The translations under genes and the position numbers were made by a program. DNA of 64,000 bases, taken from positions 38,934 to 102,933 of the forward strand of contig JAVXUO010000730.1 in the NCBI GenBank assembly GCA_033065855.1, written 5' to 3'. Of the stretch, positions 1 to 13,509 are shown one piece after another (position 1 is the stretch's first letter; every line of letters starts with the position of its first letter). The notes beneath the pieces are model-generated. The model saw only the letters and a list, made by a program, of their open reading frames with translations, ran no database searches and was not told where the DNA came from. This stretch comes from Escallonia rubra (lineage: Eukaryota; Streptophyta; Magnoliopsida; Escalloniales; Escalloniaceae).

Positions 1-480
1 ATCGTAGCCGGCATTATCGGCACAGTAGATTGCCGCTGCTATGACGAGTTGAGTCAAAGAAAAAAGAGCAGGAAGATTATCGCTGCCATGGTGAGATTGA
101 ATCAAAGACAAGAGAAAATGAAGAGAGAAAGAGAGCTCAGAGATGAGAGAAAGGTTCTGTCGGGCAGAGTTGCGAGTCGAAGACACAAACGAAGAATGGG
201 CTGGAATTGCAAATTTGAGGTTGGGCCTCAGGAATTGGACTGTGGGCTTTAATGTATGTTTTTAATTTCATAGAATTGGGTATGAATTGTAATTCCAATT
301 CTAAATAAGTTGTCCAATCACCGGAATTACAATTCTTAAGGTCCAATTCTAAAATTTACCTCAATTCCAAGGCTAATTCCGTGATCCAATCGGACCCTTA
401 GGTCTTTTAGATTCATAGAAGGGAAAGAGCAATGCATGTCTTGAAAAATGACAATTCCTTCTGAATTTGTCATTGCTTAC
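1..480. other. Left-edge non-coding stretch, probably within pseudogene C
   Basis: I see no convincing gene here. The only open frame (49-252, plus) is Arg/Lys-rich, without a recognisable domain. The stretch lies downstream, on the minus strand, of the last visible exon of pseudogene C, so it is probably intron or decayed sequence. A short inverted repeat is listed separately. Confidence 0.4.
284..335. repeat. Short inverted repeat (possible MITE relic)
   Basis: Two perfect 13-bp arms, GAATTGTAATTCC at 284-296 and GGAATTACAATTC at 323-335, flank a 26-bp spacer and would fold into a hairpin. The surrounding 260-405 bp is rich in AATTC words, as in decayed foldback elements. I could not find a clean terminal inverted repeat or target duplication, so the class is unassigned. 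Confidence 0.4.
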
Positions 481-2400
481 ATGTATTTCAAGTCCCTTAG
501 GCTGATGTCATTTGGAATTTCCCCAACTAAGCTGTTAAAGCTTACGTCCCTGTTTAAATTACAAAACAGAGAATCCAGTCCAGTTATAAAAAAGAGGAAG
601 AGAAGTAAAAGGTAAGAGCAGGCAACAATATATAGTTCAATATTGTATAAGATCAAATCTCGAGAGAACATATGTACAAGACCGCTGGAGCTAATTCCCG
701 AGTCCCAACAAGGACGAAAATAATAATAATAATAATAATAATAATAAGAGAAGACAGAAATGGAAAGAAATTGGGAAGAGAATGGCTATAAAGTCAAGTT
801 ATACAAGAACATTAGACGCGTCAAATATTTTCTAAAGACATTTCAAACAATCCAAACTCCCGAATTTTATTACTTGAATTAATCATTTCAAGCCTTATTT
901 AATGCTCCCTTCGTCCAATTTATTCAATTATCTTATTTGACTTCATGTTTAGTACCGCATGGAGTTCCCCATCCCCCTTGCCCTCCAACTTCAACATGCG
1001 GAACAACTACCAGTGTATCTCAATGGTCTCATGAAGGTGCCAAGTGAAGTTATATGACAGCATAAAAACCTCAATAGTACCAATTCTAAATCATACTATG
1101 AAGCATGATGCACGTAGGCAAACAATTTTGACTGCCTAAATCATGAAGTCATCCATAAATCTCAGAATATAGTGCAACGAAATACAAATACGTTGAGCCC
1201 ATATAGTACTCAAAACATCTCCAGATTCCTCATATTCCAAATATATGCAGGGATCACTCCAGAAATCTTGCAATTCCTCAATACCCTGAAATCAAGAATA
1301 AAGTAAATCAACAGATGCAAGATCAAATGCACAACTCAATATGCCAATAAATAAAATCCATGAACTTTCAACATACAATCTTACTAAGCCTGTAGTATTA
1401 CTCAACGTAGGAAACCCTTGTCGACCCATTTATATCGCTAATCCTCCTATATCGAAGGTTGTCATGAGTGAATCTCATTATCAGTGAAGAACTCATTAAT
1501 GCATAAAGAGGTAGTACACTCACAACTCAGTCAAGTTCTCCAAAAGTGAGATGCTCGATGGAATAGGTCCCTCCAGTCCACTTGCATGCATTTCTCTTCA
1601 TTCAGAAATTTCAAAATCACATAACTCAAGATAAACACACAGCATACACATTATCTTAGACCTCAAAAGGCAATTTTGGATGGAAAAGGATCTTACAATC
1701 TTGTAAGTTGTTTCCAATTCTGTATAAAATCCGGTATTTGTCCGCTGAATTCGTTATCATTTATTCTACTGCATTATCCAACAAATGATGCTCAAACGAT
1801 AGTATCAGTGAACTAGTGGTGAATACAAAGGTTTGGTGATACAAGCGTACAAATCTGTTAAACTTAGCCCAGCAAGGGTCATTGGCAGCTTCCCCGTTAA
1901 TCGGTTGGATGACAATATCCTGGAATTACAATATCAGGGACCAGAAGAAACTAATTAATATCAGTTAAACATGAATATCAAAGGCGTAAAGCACAAGGCA
2001 GTCAAGAATTTAAGTCTTACAAATCCTTCAAGTTAGTTAGTTTTCCCAGGTCAGGAGGAACAGTGCCAGAAATCTGGTTGGCTTCAAGGTTCCTGGTTAA
2101 TAACTCCATTCAAAAGTAGAAAAGCTAAAATTATAGTACTCATGGAATGTAGCAGGGAAGTAAAAATCGATGTAATAAGTTGCCGCAAAGTCTAAGTTGC
2201 AGGTAATTGTAGGCAAAATCACTGCGAAATCGGCAACAATGCAATTAAGTGGAGTAGAGGAAATCCTATTTCACTTCAAGGCACTTATACGGAAATATTG
2301 CAGAAACTCCTAGAAGCCAGCTTTTGAAAAGGCTTTACATCTCTAGGAGGTACGGAAGCTTCACGAGTTCAGCTGGGAGAACACCAGGAAGTAAGTTATG
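481..2400 (-). pseudogene. LRR exon block of pseudogene C
   Basis: Translation of the minus strand gives a series of plant-type LRRs in the order usual for LRR-VIII-2 kinases: LEANQISGTVPPDLGKL (2092-2021), SSNRLTGKLPMTLAGL (1919-1851), DNEFSGQIPDFIQNW (1768-1697), HASGLEGPIPSSISLL (1595-1524), RISDIN then a frameshift (about 1455), LRNCKISGVIPAYIW (1285-1214) and VSFNSLVGEIPNDIS (549-481). Most exons have AG before and GT after, each splitting a Leu/Ile codon. The exon ending at 2339 reads LPGVLPAELVKLPYL but lacks a clear AG acceptor. The 1285-1214 exon is followed by TTGAGT where GTGAGT is expected. A fragment reading DFAYNYL near 2230 is what remains of the next LRR. Confidence 0.82.
718..747. 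repeat. (AAT)n microsatellite
   Basis: About nine perfect AAT/TAA trinucleotide units lie in the intron between two LRR exons of pseudogene C. Confidence 0.9.
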
Positions 2401-2853
2401 TTGCGAAGAAAATAGTCAAATCCCATTTCTGAACTAAAAATAATGATAAAACAAGTGGCGTTTATGTTCCCTGAGTTTCTTAAGTGTTAGTAAACCAATA
2501 TCTAGAATGGATATAGCCACTATTCCAGACCACACTAGGAGAGTTCGAAGCAATATCGAAATTTGATAAGCATGTTTGAGTTGGCAAGAGAAGGCAAAGA
2601 GGTAGAAGAGAACCAAAAAAGAAAGGCTCAATCTTCTTACTCTCCTTTACCCAATTATCTGCATATAGTATGTCCCTTAACATTTTTCAAAGGATGCTTC
2701 TTGCAAATAGAGTTCAGATTCACTCTTGTGATGATGCTGTTCCTACAACTTATCAAAATAATCATATAGAAGTCAACATGAAGGCCCTTTGGTTAAAAAT
2801 CTGAATCGCGTAATTGTATGGAAGAGTGAGACGAGTACAATGTACATCCTTAC

Positions 2854-3012
2854 GACGTGACAGCCATGTTTCCATTGCAGTCACAACCAACTGAGCCCTC
2901 AGAGCCCTCAGGAGCATACGGCGTTGCTCCAACCATTTAATTTTTTAAGAGTCAACATTAAACTTCCAGTATACTGCGCCCATCTTACTGGTAATTTGTT
3001 GAAGAGCATGGA
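2854..3012 (-). pseudogene. Exon 2 (LRR N-terminal cap) of pseudogene C, with stop and frameshift
   Basis: After a CTAG acceptor at 3014-3013 the minus strand reads HALQQITSKMGAVYWKFN, then VDS and an in-frame TAA where the family normally has Cys. A shifted frame continues with PEGSEGSVGCDCNGN and ends at a GTAAGG donor (2853-2852). Exon 1 at 20553 ends with one G, and exon 2 begins TC, restoring a Val codon (LQEE-V-HALQQI), so the two exons belong together although 17.5 kb apart. The wording differs from the cap of genes A and B ([11 protein letters not shown]), placing C in another subclade. Confidence 0.8.
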
Positions 3013-4148
3013 CTAGAGGAAATAGATGAAAAATCAAATTGACGGATCACTGTAGCATATAGAAGGCAAAAAAACCAAAAATGAAATTGCTTACGTAGAA
3101 ACTCACAGAAAAAGCTTGGCACGGTTATAAGTTATGGGAAATTATCCAACTATTGCAAATTCAACTGGCCATGCATTATTAGCAAAGCGCATGAAAATTA
3201 GGAGAGATGTCATGAGTTCCAAAACACAACACCATATCGATCTTTTTAAACTAGAGCAACCAAAAGCCAAAATTATTTTGTCAAGTTTCGTCAAGCTTAG
3301 GTATACAAATACAATGCTACTAATGCAAGTTGCTCCTCTAATAAGTCTACCTGACCATCTTTTCCATTTCCCATCTAGGCCTTAAGGCCGTACTGCACAT
3401 TGGAGAGTCAATTTCGTGATATCTAGCTAGGCGTGATTTTAAGACACATTTCTTTAAAATCAAGGAGTTATGTTGATAAGACTAGCAAAGACACGGTGAC
3501 CAGCATTGTGAAGATAACAGAGTACTCAAATTGATTGCAAACTGTAAATTTAGTGGGAACAGGCCTTGTATGAATTACTAATTACGAATGGAGTACTCTT
3601 ATTTCATTTTTTGTTACATCTGACTAAGCACAGCAATGAAGCCCTTTTCACGAGCAGGGGCAGTTCTCATAAGGTTCATCAGCCATAAGTCATACCACTG
3701 AACCTGGACTGAGCTGCCTTTACTACATTATATCATGAACAACTCTTCTCCACTCACCATTATCATCTCAACCTCCCTCTTCTCCTTTTAATGCTCTGAC
3801 ATGAACCAATTTACTCATTATAACTCTTGCACGGTTGTCATTCCACAACACTATCCATGAAAAGTCATCACACCTCTTATCTAATCCTCAAATTTTCATA
3901 GCTTCTCAGAGACGCACTAATTACCACAAGTTTTCTCACATATTCCCGATCCTCCCATCACCCATGCGGGAATATCAAACTAAATAACTAACCTAGAATG
4001 CTTTTGCTTCTACAAAATTGAATAATGAGGAGTATAGTGTATGCTGAACATCTTTGTTGTTCATTCATTGATATGATCAGACCACAAATCTACTAACATC
4101 GAGCATCATTGATCTTTATAGCACTGTTGAATCTGGCTTTCTATATTA
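3013..4148. other. Intron 1 of pseudogene C, unique-looking part
   Basis: No gene, repeat or transposon end is recognisable. The open frame at 3134-3385 (plus) lacks family resemblance. It lies between the cap exon of pseudogene C and the 3' end of a Helitron-like element. Confidence 0.5.
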
Positions 4149-6611
4149 CTAGTAAGGATCTCGTGCTTTGCACGTTATATAGTAATTCGAAAATAAAAAT
4201 GTTATAAACTTTGATGAAAAATACAATTAAAATTAATTACTACGATCATTATAATTAAATCATATTAAATAAATTAGTTATTGACCGTTAATCAAAGACT
4301 TAAAGTAGCGAAAAGTTAATTGCCCAAGGTATGGTCTTATTTCCAAAGCCTATAATGTCAATTATTATCAATTTTTGTAGCATACTTATTCTTTTGTCAC
4401 ATCAAGTTGCGGTTGAAAGGAATCATGATTGTTTTATAATATATGTTGTTTTCTAAGGTACACTGACACTGTAATCAGTTTCAAACATCTTCCACAAATA
4501 TCTAATTCTTAATGAAACGCTACAAGTTTGATATTACAGTTATAAAAGCGAAAAAAGTGTTTTGTAGGCAATTAACGTCTAATTTCTTGTAATGTATTTA
4601 TATGGCATGTATATAAGTATAAGAAGTGAAATTGAGGATAAGTTTGAATTATAACATTCATATTAACAAAAATTTAAAAATTTACCCAAAAAAGATTGTC
4701 GAAAATAAAGTATCTAACGGGATGGACTTGTGACTATTAAATGTATAACAAAGTTTTTAAATGAAAGGAATTAGGAGCTTAAGTTTTGCATCTTTAAAAT
4801 CCGGAATCAAATAAACTCAACAGATCTAGCAGCATACATATGAAGACTCAATTGCTTAGATAACAAATCCAGTAGCTATAGCTTTTAAGGATCTTTTTAA
4901 AGTTTTATATCGTTAACTTTTAGAGATTTAGCCATTTTTTCTACAAGAATCACCACTAAAGTTCGAATTATCATCACATAGGACTTCTAATATCATTCAT
5001 TATCCATTTTGTTTCTTTACAGTGATGGTTATATCTTGTAGTGATGATTGTTGCCGGTCAAATAATCCCCACAGTTATTTTCTTTTGGTAGTGATCCAGT
5101 CTATTGAAGTATAATTTTCATGTATCTCTTATTTGGAGATTAAGGAACAAAATAAGCCCTTTATTCAAATTTTTCTAGCTCAAGTTTCAAATTTCGAGTA
5201 CAACTTGTCTAAAACTACACTTAACCTTAATGTTACCTTCTCTTTTTTACGACTTTCCACTTGAAAAATATGTAGTGTACTCTAAATTTTCGTCATATAA
5301 TCCCTTGAGATTATTTTATGAGTTGGGGCCAGATGCTCACCCGTTTTGGTTGTATTCATATATAGTTTTTAATCACTAAAAGATGCATTAGTGGACTTGT
5401 AACCGTTTTACCGATAAAATATCTAAAGTTAGCAAAAAGGTTGTATTTTAGCATCACCTTTTTAAAAGTCATAAGCACCCTCACTATTTAGAAACCTTTT
5501 AAACTTAAATAAAGTATTACGCATCAAAACTCGAGAGTTTTTATGTTAAAAAATATTAGTACTTTAAGCTCAAATAAATTAGAGTCACTATCAATTGCGT
5601 TTTACCTGATCCAATCACTTTTAAGAGTGGGATATACAAAGACAATAGCCGTTTGAAGAACATGTTATCATATAAATTTATGGTATTCTGGGTTACAGTG
5701 TACGATAGAAAGACAATAATCATATGAAGAATATGTTATCATGCAAATAACAGTATTCCAATTACTCTAATATGAACATAGGATCATTTACTTGTCACGA
5801 ACTCAAATTACAATTAAGAGACGAACTCAAATTACAATTAAGAGCAGAATAGTAAGATGTAGCAATTTTTATGCATTTAAAAATTTCTAAAAAAAACTCT
5901 AGTTTTATGATAGCTTTCTTATACTAATATATATGTATTTAAAATCTAGAATTAAACTTCAAATTTACGATTCTATCAATGTATTAATATGTTTGCATTG
6001 AAATATACATATATGTTCAATAATTCAAACATTTAGAATATGCATCAACATGCAAATATGAAATACAAAATTAAAAGGATTAAGTTCATGACAAAAAATT
6101 ATTTTTGTGTAGGTATATTTGTTTTCTTCTAAAAGGCCATAAAAATCTCCAAGTTGTTCTCTTAATCGAACTTGATGGAGAAGATAAAGTAGCTCTAAGG
6201 TATTTAGTTTTAACATGAATGGGCTCGGTAGGTTTTGTTAGGAATTTTATTCAGTAATAAAAAAATCATGTAAGAGTTCAAAGATGATTTATAGGAATTT
6301 CATAAGGACTTTCTCTCTTTTTTTAAAGTAAAAATGAAAACAATCCTTAACTCTAACAAAAACATATATATTTCAATAAGGATATTTTAACGAAAGAAGC
6401 TTGATATCCTATCAGAAGTCAAAAACACCCTCATTTAATTAGACTCTAATTAAAAAAAATTATCTATTGGGAGAAAAAAAGATTTAAGTCAAAGTACCCC
6501 TAATCACTACTAATCTTTTATGAAGACTTCAAATTTAAGAAGGGTAACTTAAGGGTAAAAAATATTAGTCATTTAAGCTCATACGTGCTTTTATATATTT
6601 ATAGATGTAGA
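4149..6611 (-). mobile_element. Non-autonomous Helitron (3' end at 4149)
   Basis: Read on the minus strand the element ends with a short palindrome, CGTGCAAAGCACG, about nine bases before a terminal CTAG (4152-4149), followed by T. This is the classic Helitron 3' signature. The 5' end is set near 6611, where the minus strand shows a TC after A and the AT-rich start (ATATATAAAAGCACG, TGAGCTTAAATGAC) that is shared with the elements near 9257 and 26587. No Rep or helicase frame is present. A truncated relative lies at 60470-61870, with matching stretches such as GTATGGTCTTA/ATATGGTCTTA. The 3' end is well supported; the 5' end is uncertain by some tens of bases. Confidence 0.65.
5797..5844. repeat. 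24-bp exact tandem duplication
   Basis: The 24-bp unit beginning ACGAACTCAAATTACAAT occurs twice head to tail (5797-5820 and 5821-5844) without a mismatch, inside the Helitron-like element. Confidence 0.95.
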
Positions 6612-6789
6612 TATTGATAATACGACCTACGGCATAAGGTTTTGAAACTTAAAAAATCACAACAACCAACTATTTTACCAAACACAAAATAACACAGAAA
6701 TATATCATAAAAGTTGAAGGCTATCAAACTTGTAGATATTTGACTCGGTCCTATGTCGGTTGATTTAAATTTGCAGTCATATGTAAAAG

Positions 6790-6828
<39 letters not shown>

Positions 6829-9257
6829 GGACTTGGGAACGGTTCTCTAAGGAGCAGAGAAAATTAAGGCGGTCATTTCATCAATTTTGATGTTATTAAT
6901 TTTAAGGTTAAATTTTGATAGGATTTTCTTTAAAGGTGAATAGAGAATTTTTAATCTCTTCAGACTTCAGCGTCCAAATGTTAAAATGTACCTAGAAATA
7001 TTGTAATTTCGCTTCACTCTTTTTGAAATTAAAAAACGTCCTTAATTCTTTATAAATTGTAAATGCTTAAAAAGATATTTTTAAAGAAAAATATTTAGCC
7101 ATTTAACCCATTAAGAGCATTTTATGCAGTGGGGCTAGATCCACACCCAGTTTTGTTAAATCAATACATTTTTGTATCTTAAAGATGCGTTAGTGAACTT
7201 TTAACCTCTTTAGAAGTAAATTGTTTTAATTTAGCCAAAAGTATTGTAGTTTAGCCTCACTTTTTTAGAAGTTAAAAAAAATTACCATTTTCGTAAACCT
7301 TTTATCTTTAATGAAAAAAAAATTAGTCATTAAATTCCTTGAGATTCTTTTATGTGTTGGACCAGATCCTTGCCCGTTTTGTTTATATTTACTATTTTTT
7401 GTTATTGAAAGACACATTAGTGAACTTTAACCCTCTTTAGCGACAAAATATTTAAAGTTAGCAAAAAGAGGTTGTAATTTAGTATCATTTTCTTAAATGT
7501 TATAGGCACCCTCACTATTTAGAAACATTTTAAACTTAGAAAGAGTATTTTAAGAAAATAATGTTCAGTCATCTAACCCCTTGCACATCAAAACTCGAGA
7601 GTTTTCATGTTAGAAAAAATGATAATTTGAGCTCAAATAAACTGGAGTCGTTATCAATTGCATTCTACCTAATCCTATCATTGTAAGAGTGGAATATACG
7701 ATAATAGCCGTATGAAGAATATGTTATCGTATAAATATATGATATTCTGGGTTACAGTGAACCATAAGAAGATAATAATTATATGAAGAATATGATATCA
7801 TGCAAATAAGGATATTTCAATTACTCTAATATGACCATAGGATTATTTACTTGTCATAAACTCAAATTATAAATAATAGCATAACAGTATGATGTAGCAC
7901 TTCTTATGCATTTGAAAATTTCTAAAAAAAAATTAGTTTTCTGATAGCTTTCTTATACCAATATATCCGTATGTAAAATCTAGAATTAAACTTTAAATTT
8001 ACGTTTTTATAAATGTACTAATATGTTTGCATTGAAATCTACATATATGCACACAAATTCAAATATGTAAAATATGCATCAACATACAAATATGAAATAC
8101 AAAATTAAAAAATGATTGAGTTTCTGACAAAATATTCAATTTAGTCAAGGTGTATTTTGTTTCTTCTAAAAAAGGCTATAAAAATCTGCAAGTTGTGTTT
8201 TTTTTTTTTTTATCAAATTTGATGGAAAATATGAGATAACTCTAAGGTAGTTTAGTTTTAAGGTGAATGGAGGTGGTAATTTGTTAAGAATTTTTTCAGT
8301 AATTAGAGAGCATGCAGGAGTTCAACATTGATTTTATAGGATTCTCATAGGTTTTTTTTTCTTTTCTTTTTTTAGCAAAAGTTAAAAACAACCCTTAACT
8401 ATAACAAAAGCATATATTCTAATAAAGGTTGTTTAAGGAAAGATGCGTAATATCATATAAGAAGTAAAAAATACCCTCATTTTTAAATAACACTCTAATT
8501 AAAATTTGATATTTAACTAAAAAAATGGATTTAAGTCAAAGATACCCTTAATCACTGCTAATCTTTTATGAAAATTTTAATTTAAGAAGGGTATCCTAAG
8601 AAGAAAAAAAAAGATTAACCCTTTAAGCTCATACGTGCTAGAAGTCCAAACAACCCTCAACTCTAACAAAAACATAAATTTTAATAAGGGTATTTTAAGA
8701 AAAGAAACTTAATATCCTATGAGAAGTGAAAAAATATCATCATTTTTTTAATAACACTTTAATTCAAAGAGGGTATTTAATAGGAAAAAAAGTTTAAGTT
8801 GAAAATACCCTTAATTACTATGAATCTTTAATGAAGATTTCAATTTAAGAAGGGTATCTTAAGAAAGAAAAGAAAAAAAAATTAGCTATCTAAGTTCATA
8901 TGGACTAAAAGTCAAAACAACCCTTAACTCTAACAAAAGCATATATTCTAGTATGGCTATTTTAAGGAAAGAGACTTAATATCCAATGAGAAGTCAAAAC
9001 TACCCTCATTTTTTAATAACATTTTAATTCAACAAGGGTATTTAATGACAAGAAAAAGGGTTTAAGTCGAATATACCCTTAATCACTACTGATCTTTTAT
9101 GAAGATTTTAATTTATGAAGGGTATCTTAAAGGAAAAAAAAGATTAGTCATTTAAGCTCATACGTGATTTATATATGTATAAATAAATATAGATATAGAT
9201 ATAGATATAGATATAGATAGATATAGATATAGATATAGATATAGATATGGATATAGA
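6612..9257 (-). mobile_element. Helitron-like AT-rich segment, inverted copy of the gene A intron element
   Basis: On the minus strand this resembles much of the element in intron 21 of gene A: the stretch around 6690-6790 matches 32480-32590 (GCATATGACTGCAAATTTAA and its reverse), and 6825-6860 matches 32380-32415 (GGAACGGTTCTCTAA). The minus-strand 5' start near 9257 (TC after A, then TATATC repeats) resembles the start at 26587. The body consists of diverged direct repeats of roughly 280 bp with words like AGAAGGGTATCTTAAG and ACAACCCTTAACTCTAAC. No protein-coding capacity is seen. The exact left border is unclear because another Helitron abuts or interrupts it at about 6611. Confidence 0.55.
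6793..6825. repeat. (TA)n microsatellite
   Basis: About 16 TA dinucleotides lie inside the Helitron-like segment, directly before the conserved word CCTGGACTTGGGAACGG. Confidence 0.92.
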
Positions 9258-9261
9258 TATA
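9180..9261. repeat. (TATAGA)n short tandem repeat
   Basis: About 13 units of the hexamer ATAGAT/TATAGA, with a few variants, form the presumed 5' end of the Helitron-like segment on the minus strand. Confidence 0.9.
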
Positions 9262-10180
9262 ATCGTTAACTTTTTATATCAACATATTGCAGGTTCCTTG
9301 GTTAGAAAAGCCAGTGAATTGAGCTTGACTTCTGGCAATATAGATGCAGTTTCTTAGAAAAATGACATATTTTACTGATTAAGTTACAGACATGCAAATA
9401 GGCAAGATCGAACTTCAAAAGGTGTAAAAAGAGATAATTGACAGCCCAAATTGTGTCAGAGACGAGGTCAAACTTCCCAACTAGAGTACTAGAAGCACCA
9501 CAAATGGAAGATTTAGGCCAGCGTCATAGGCTTTTCAACGAAGAGCACGGTGACATTTTCCAGTTTACACATACATAATGATTTTCAATTCCGTAAGAAT
9601 GAATTTGCAGGACTAAATGCAAAACAAATTCTAGTCTGGGTCAACCTCCCTCTAGCAATGCAAGCAACATTTGACTTCTATGCACATTACAATTGAATAT
9701 TATGCTTATCTCATGAAGCACCCAGAAAAAATCCTCAAAAATCACCACCAAATGTGTGAACCTAGTTCTTTCAACCATAAAATGGTAGAGCTTGGCTGCA
9801 AAATCATGACCTCAACCAATTCCAAACTGATGAGCATCTGAACCATAATACAACAAATGAACTAGGATTTCAAAGTTTCAGCTTCCAACTCATTTTCTGA
9901 AAACTGAACAAAACCCACCAAACTTACCGAGCAACTTAAAGCATTGAACTGCTAATATCTACCTTCTATAGACAACCATTCTTGATTGTGTACTCAAAGT
10001 TCCGAATCATATGTCAGTCTGTTGGAAAAAAGTATAGAAACATGTAAAAAAATTATCCTTTTTAGCCATTTACTACTTCGAAATCCCCAAACATAACCTC
10101 AAATGACAACAACGAAATCTTGTCCAGTACACACAATTACTCGAATGACAACAACGTAATCTTTGGCACCGAAACAGGGT
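9262..10180. other. Intron 1 of pseudogene C, left flank of the copia insertion
   Basis: No open frame or transposon end is recognised. A 22-bp motif beginning AATGACAACAACG occurs twice (about 10101 and 10143). The sequence continues across the copia element into 20521 onward. Confidence 0.45.
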
Positions 10181-10185
10181 GTAAG

Positions 10186-10741
10186 TGTTAGACTTAATTT
10201 CATTCATCTTGATCCCATGATCAAGATCATTAGAATCTTACAATAGCATAAACATAAGAACAATAAGGTTACAAACTCACCGGAATCGAAGGAAGCCATA
10301 GATTACCAAGAGTTTTATTCCGATGATGAAAGAACGCCAAGATGCGAAAGCGAACACATACCATTTGGTATTGATCTTCACTACTCTTTTCTATTCTTGA
10401 TGATGGAATAGAGTGGTATATTTTTTTCTTTAGTCTAGGAGGCAAAGAGTGGCCAAAAACATAATAATACCCTAGCCTCCAAGAAGAAAATATATTTATA
10501 TAAAGAGAGCAGTTGAATCAACCCTAAAGCCTGCCAAATCTCAACCGTCCATCAAAGCTAAGAGATTAGGGTCTATAAGCCTTTTATACACAATAAGTCA
10601 TTAGTGTATTGGATGCTAAATTAAATAGGCCCATAATGTTATTTAGCCAATAGAATTAATTAATGTCCAAGTCAAATAAATAGTCAACCATAGTATGACC
10701 AGTTAGGCCACCTAATTGGATTGGACCGATCAAATCCAACA
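10186..10741 (-). repeat. 3' LTR of the copia element
   Basis: A TG...CA-bounded repeat nearly identical to 19961-20520, with scattered substitutions and small indels. Just upstream in element orientation (about 10742-10752) is the short purine-rich tract GTGAGAGAA, a likely polypurine tract. Divergence from the other LTR indicates an insertion that is not very recent. Confidence 0.93.
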
Positions 10742-13076
10742 TTCTCTCACTTGACCAAGGGTTATACTAAGGTTGATGTCATAAGTTTTGACATAACAAA
10801 ATTGAACAAAACATCCTGTAAGTTAGGCCAAATTTAACAAAAATACTAAAATGAATCGAAGATAGTATATGTGCCTCTCAACGCCACAACACCGTTCTCC
10901 AGTTATAATTTCAGAACTTTTGACAAATATGACAGTCAAACAGCTTAATAGACATGAACTGCATTGTTCCATAATAAATAACAATATGAACGAGTTCATG
11001 TGATCCTTACATGAGTGTTTGTTTCAGAATACCTCAAATGTGCACTTTTAACGAGAAGTAACAAACCATAATCATAATATCCAGAATCCAAAACAAAGGT
11101 GATCACAAAAATAAATGTCTCAAATAAAAAAACCCATCATCTAAGGGAAAGACTATCAACCAAACCCATGCTAGCAACATGTTCTTGAAAGAGAGTGGGT
11201 GGTAAGCCTTTCGCCATGGGATCCGCCAACATAGCGATTGTACTGATATGCTGAATAGACACCATTTGATTCTGAATTATTTCCCTCACAACAAGATACT
11301 TAATCTCAATATGCTTCGTTCCACCACTTGATTTGTTGTTCTTGGAAAAGAAAACAGCAGCCTGATTGTCACAGAATATCTTCAGTGGTCTCGAAATGGT
11401 GTCAACCACTTTAAGTCCCGTAATGAAGTTCTTCAACCATACACCATGACACGAAGCCTCAAAACATGCCACAAACTCTGCCTCCATGGTGTGAGAAGCC
11501 ACTAATGACTGCTTAGCACTCTTCCACGAAACAACTCCTTCTGCGAGCATGAAGACATAACCTGATGTGGATTTCAGGGTATCTACACACCCTGCATAAT
11601 CAGAATCAGAATAACCAATAACCTCAAGGTTATCTGACTTCCTATAGGTAAGCATGAAATCCTTGGTACCCTATAAGTAGCGCATGACTTTCTTGGCTGC
11701 TTTCCAATGACCCATTCCTGGGTTTATTTGGTAACGTCCAAGCATGCCAACAACATACGCTATATCTGGGCGAGTACAGACTTGAGCATACATAAGACTC
11801 CCTACTGCTGATGCATAGGGAATACGCTCCATTTCGTCTTGCTCCAGTTGGTTCCTAGGACATTGTAGCAAACTAAATTTGTCACCCTTAACAACAGGGG
11901 CAACAGTGGGAGCACAGTTATGCATATTGAACCTTTTTTAGAACCTTATCAAAATAGGCACTTTGGGACAATCCCAATACCCCACGAGACCTATCTCGGT
12001 GAATCTCAATGATTATAACATAAGAGGCCTCTCCAAGATCTTTAATATCAAAATTCTTAGACATAAAGTTTTTGGTCTCATGCAACATATGCATATCACT
12101 ACTAGCAAGTAAGATATCATCTACATACAAAACTAGAATGATAAACTTACTCCCACTGATCTTTAGGTATATACATTGGTCCACTGCATTTTCTTTAAAG
12201 CCAAACTTACTAATCACATCATGGAACTTAAGATACCATTGTCTAGAGGCTTGCTTTAATCCGTATATGGATTTCTTCAACAGACATTTCATATGTTCAT
12301 TGCCTTCAACCATAAACCCTTCTGGTTGCGTCATATAGACATTTCATGCAAGTCACCATTAAGAAATGCAGTCTTTACATCCATTTGATGTAGCTCTAAA
12401 TCATAATGAGCCACTAAAGCCATGACTATTCGAAAGGAATCATTGTTCTACACAGGAGAAAATGTTTCATTATAATATCCCCTCCCTTTGAGTGAAACCT
12501 TTAGCGATGAGTCTAGCCTTGTATCTTTCGACATTACCTTTAGGATCTAGCTTAGTTTTGTAGACCCATTTACAGCCTACAGCTTTGGCCCCTTCAGGCA
12601 AGTCAACAAGGTCTCAAACTTCATTTATTTTCATTGACTCTAACTCATCTTTCATGGCCTTAAGCCATTGAGTTGAGTGATCGCTCATAATAACTTCTTT
12701 AAAAGATGTGGGATCATTTCTTATGCCTAGATTATAGTCAGCCTCATCTAGGTACACAATGTAGTCATCAGAGATGGATGTCCATCTCTCTCTTCCTGAC
12801 CTTCGAAGAGGTTGCTCATTAGCAGGAATTGGAGCAGGATCCGTAATAAGGGGCACATCATTAGGTACTACCTCGGGTGCATCGTTATCCTCTCTATGAG
12901 GTAATGGCGCACCAACCTTTTGGATAACAGGAATAAAAACATGATCCTGAATTTCCTCAAGGTTTATTATTCTTGGTGTACAACTCCCACTATACTCAGC
13001 ATTTTCAAAAAATACTGCATGCCTAGTTTCAACAATTATAGTGGTATGTGATGGACAGTAAAATCTGAAACCCTTA

Positions 13077-13468
13077 GGGTGTGTTTGGATATGTGATTTT
13101 GAAATACTGGGCATTTCTAAATACTCTCATTTCGAAATTCCTTGATTTACAAATTCAATCATTTTGAAATATCTTGTTTGGAAGAAAGGAAGCAAAATGT
13201 TGTTAAAAAAGGTGGGAGGCAAGATTCCTAAAAAATAGGGAACTAGTTATTGTGGGTTTGTAACTGATTGGTGTGGATTTGACAAATAACTAGTTCAGAC
13301 TAGTGATTTGAACTGTGGATTTGGTGACCCCAAATCCACAGTTCAAATCACTTCGAAATTTCAAAAATTCCCTTTTGAACTATCCAAACAAGATATTTTG
13401 TCCAAAGGATTTACAAATACCCTACCAAAGTCAAATCCACATTTCAAATCCTATATCCAAACACACCC
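13077..13468. mobile_element. Tourist-like MITE (PIF/Harbinger), 392 bp
   Basis: The terminal inverted repeats are GGGTGTGTTTGGATAT at the left and ATCCAAACACACCC at the right. The target duplication is TTA on both sides (13074-13076 and 13469-13471), typical of PIF/Harbinger. It interrupts the copia polyprotein between YPERSK and GFRFYCPS. It has no coding capacity and contains internal inverted stretches such as CAAATCCACAGTTCAAATCAC. Confidence 0.88.
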
Positions 13469-13509
13469 TTAGACCTTTCAGGATAACCTATAAAATGACA
13501 ACTTATGGT

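Noticed and set aside
49..252. 67-codon basic open frame at the left edge
   Set aside because: Lys/Arg-rich composition, no recognised family and no supporting context.
905..917. Single Stowaway-like terminus CTCCCTTCGTCC
   Set aside because: No partner terminus or flanking TA pair was found nearby, so an element cannot be defined.
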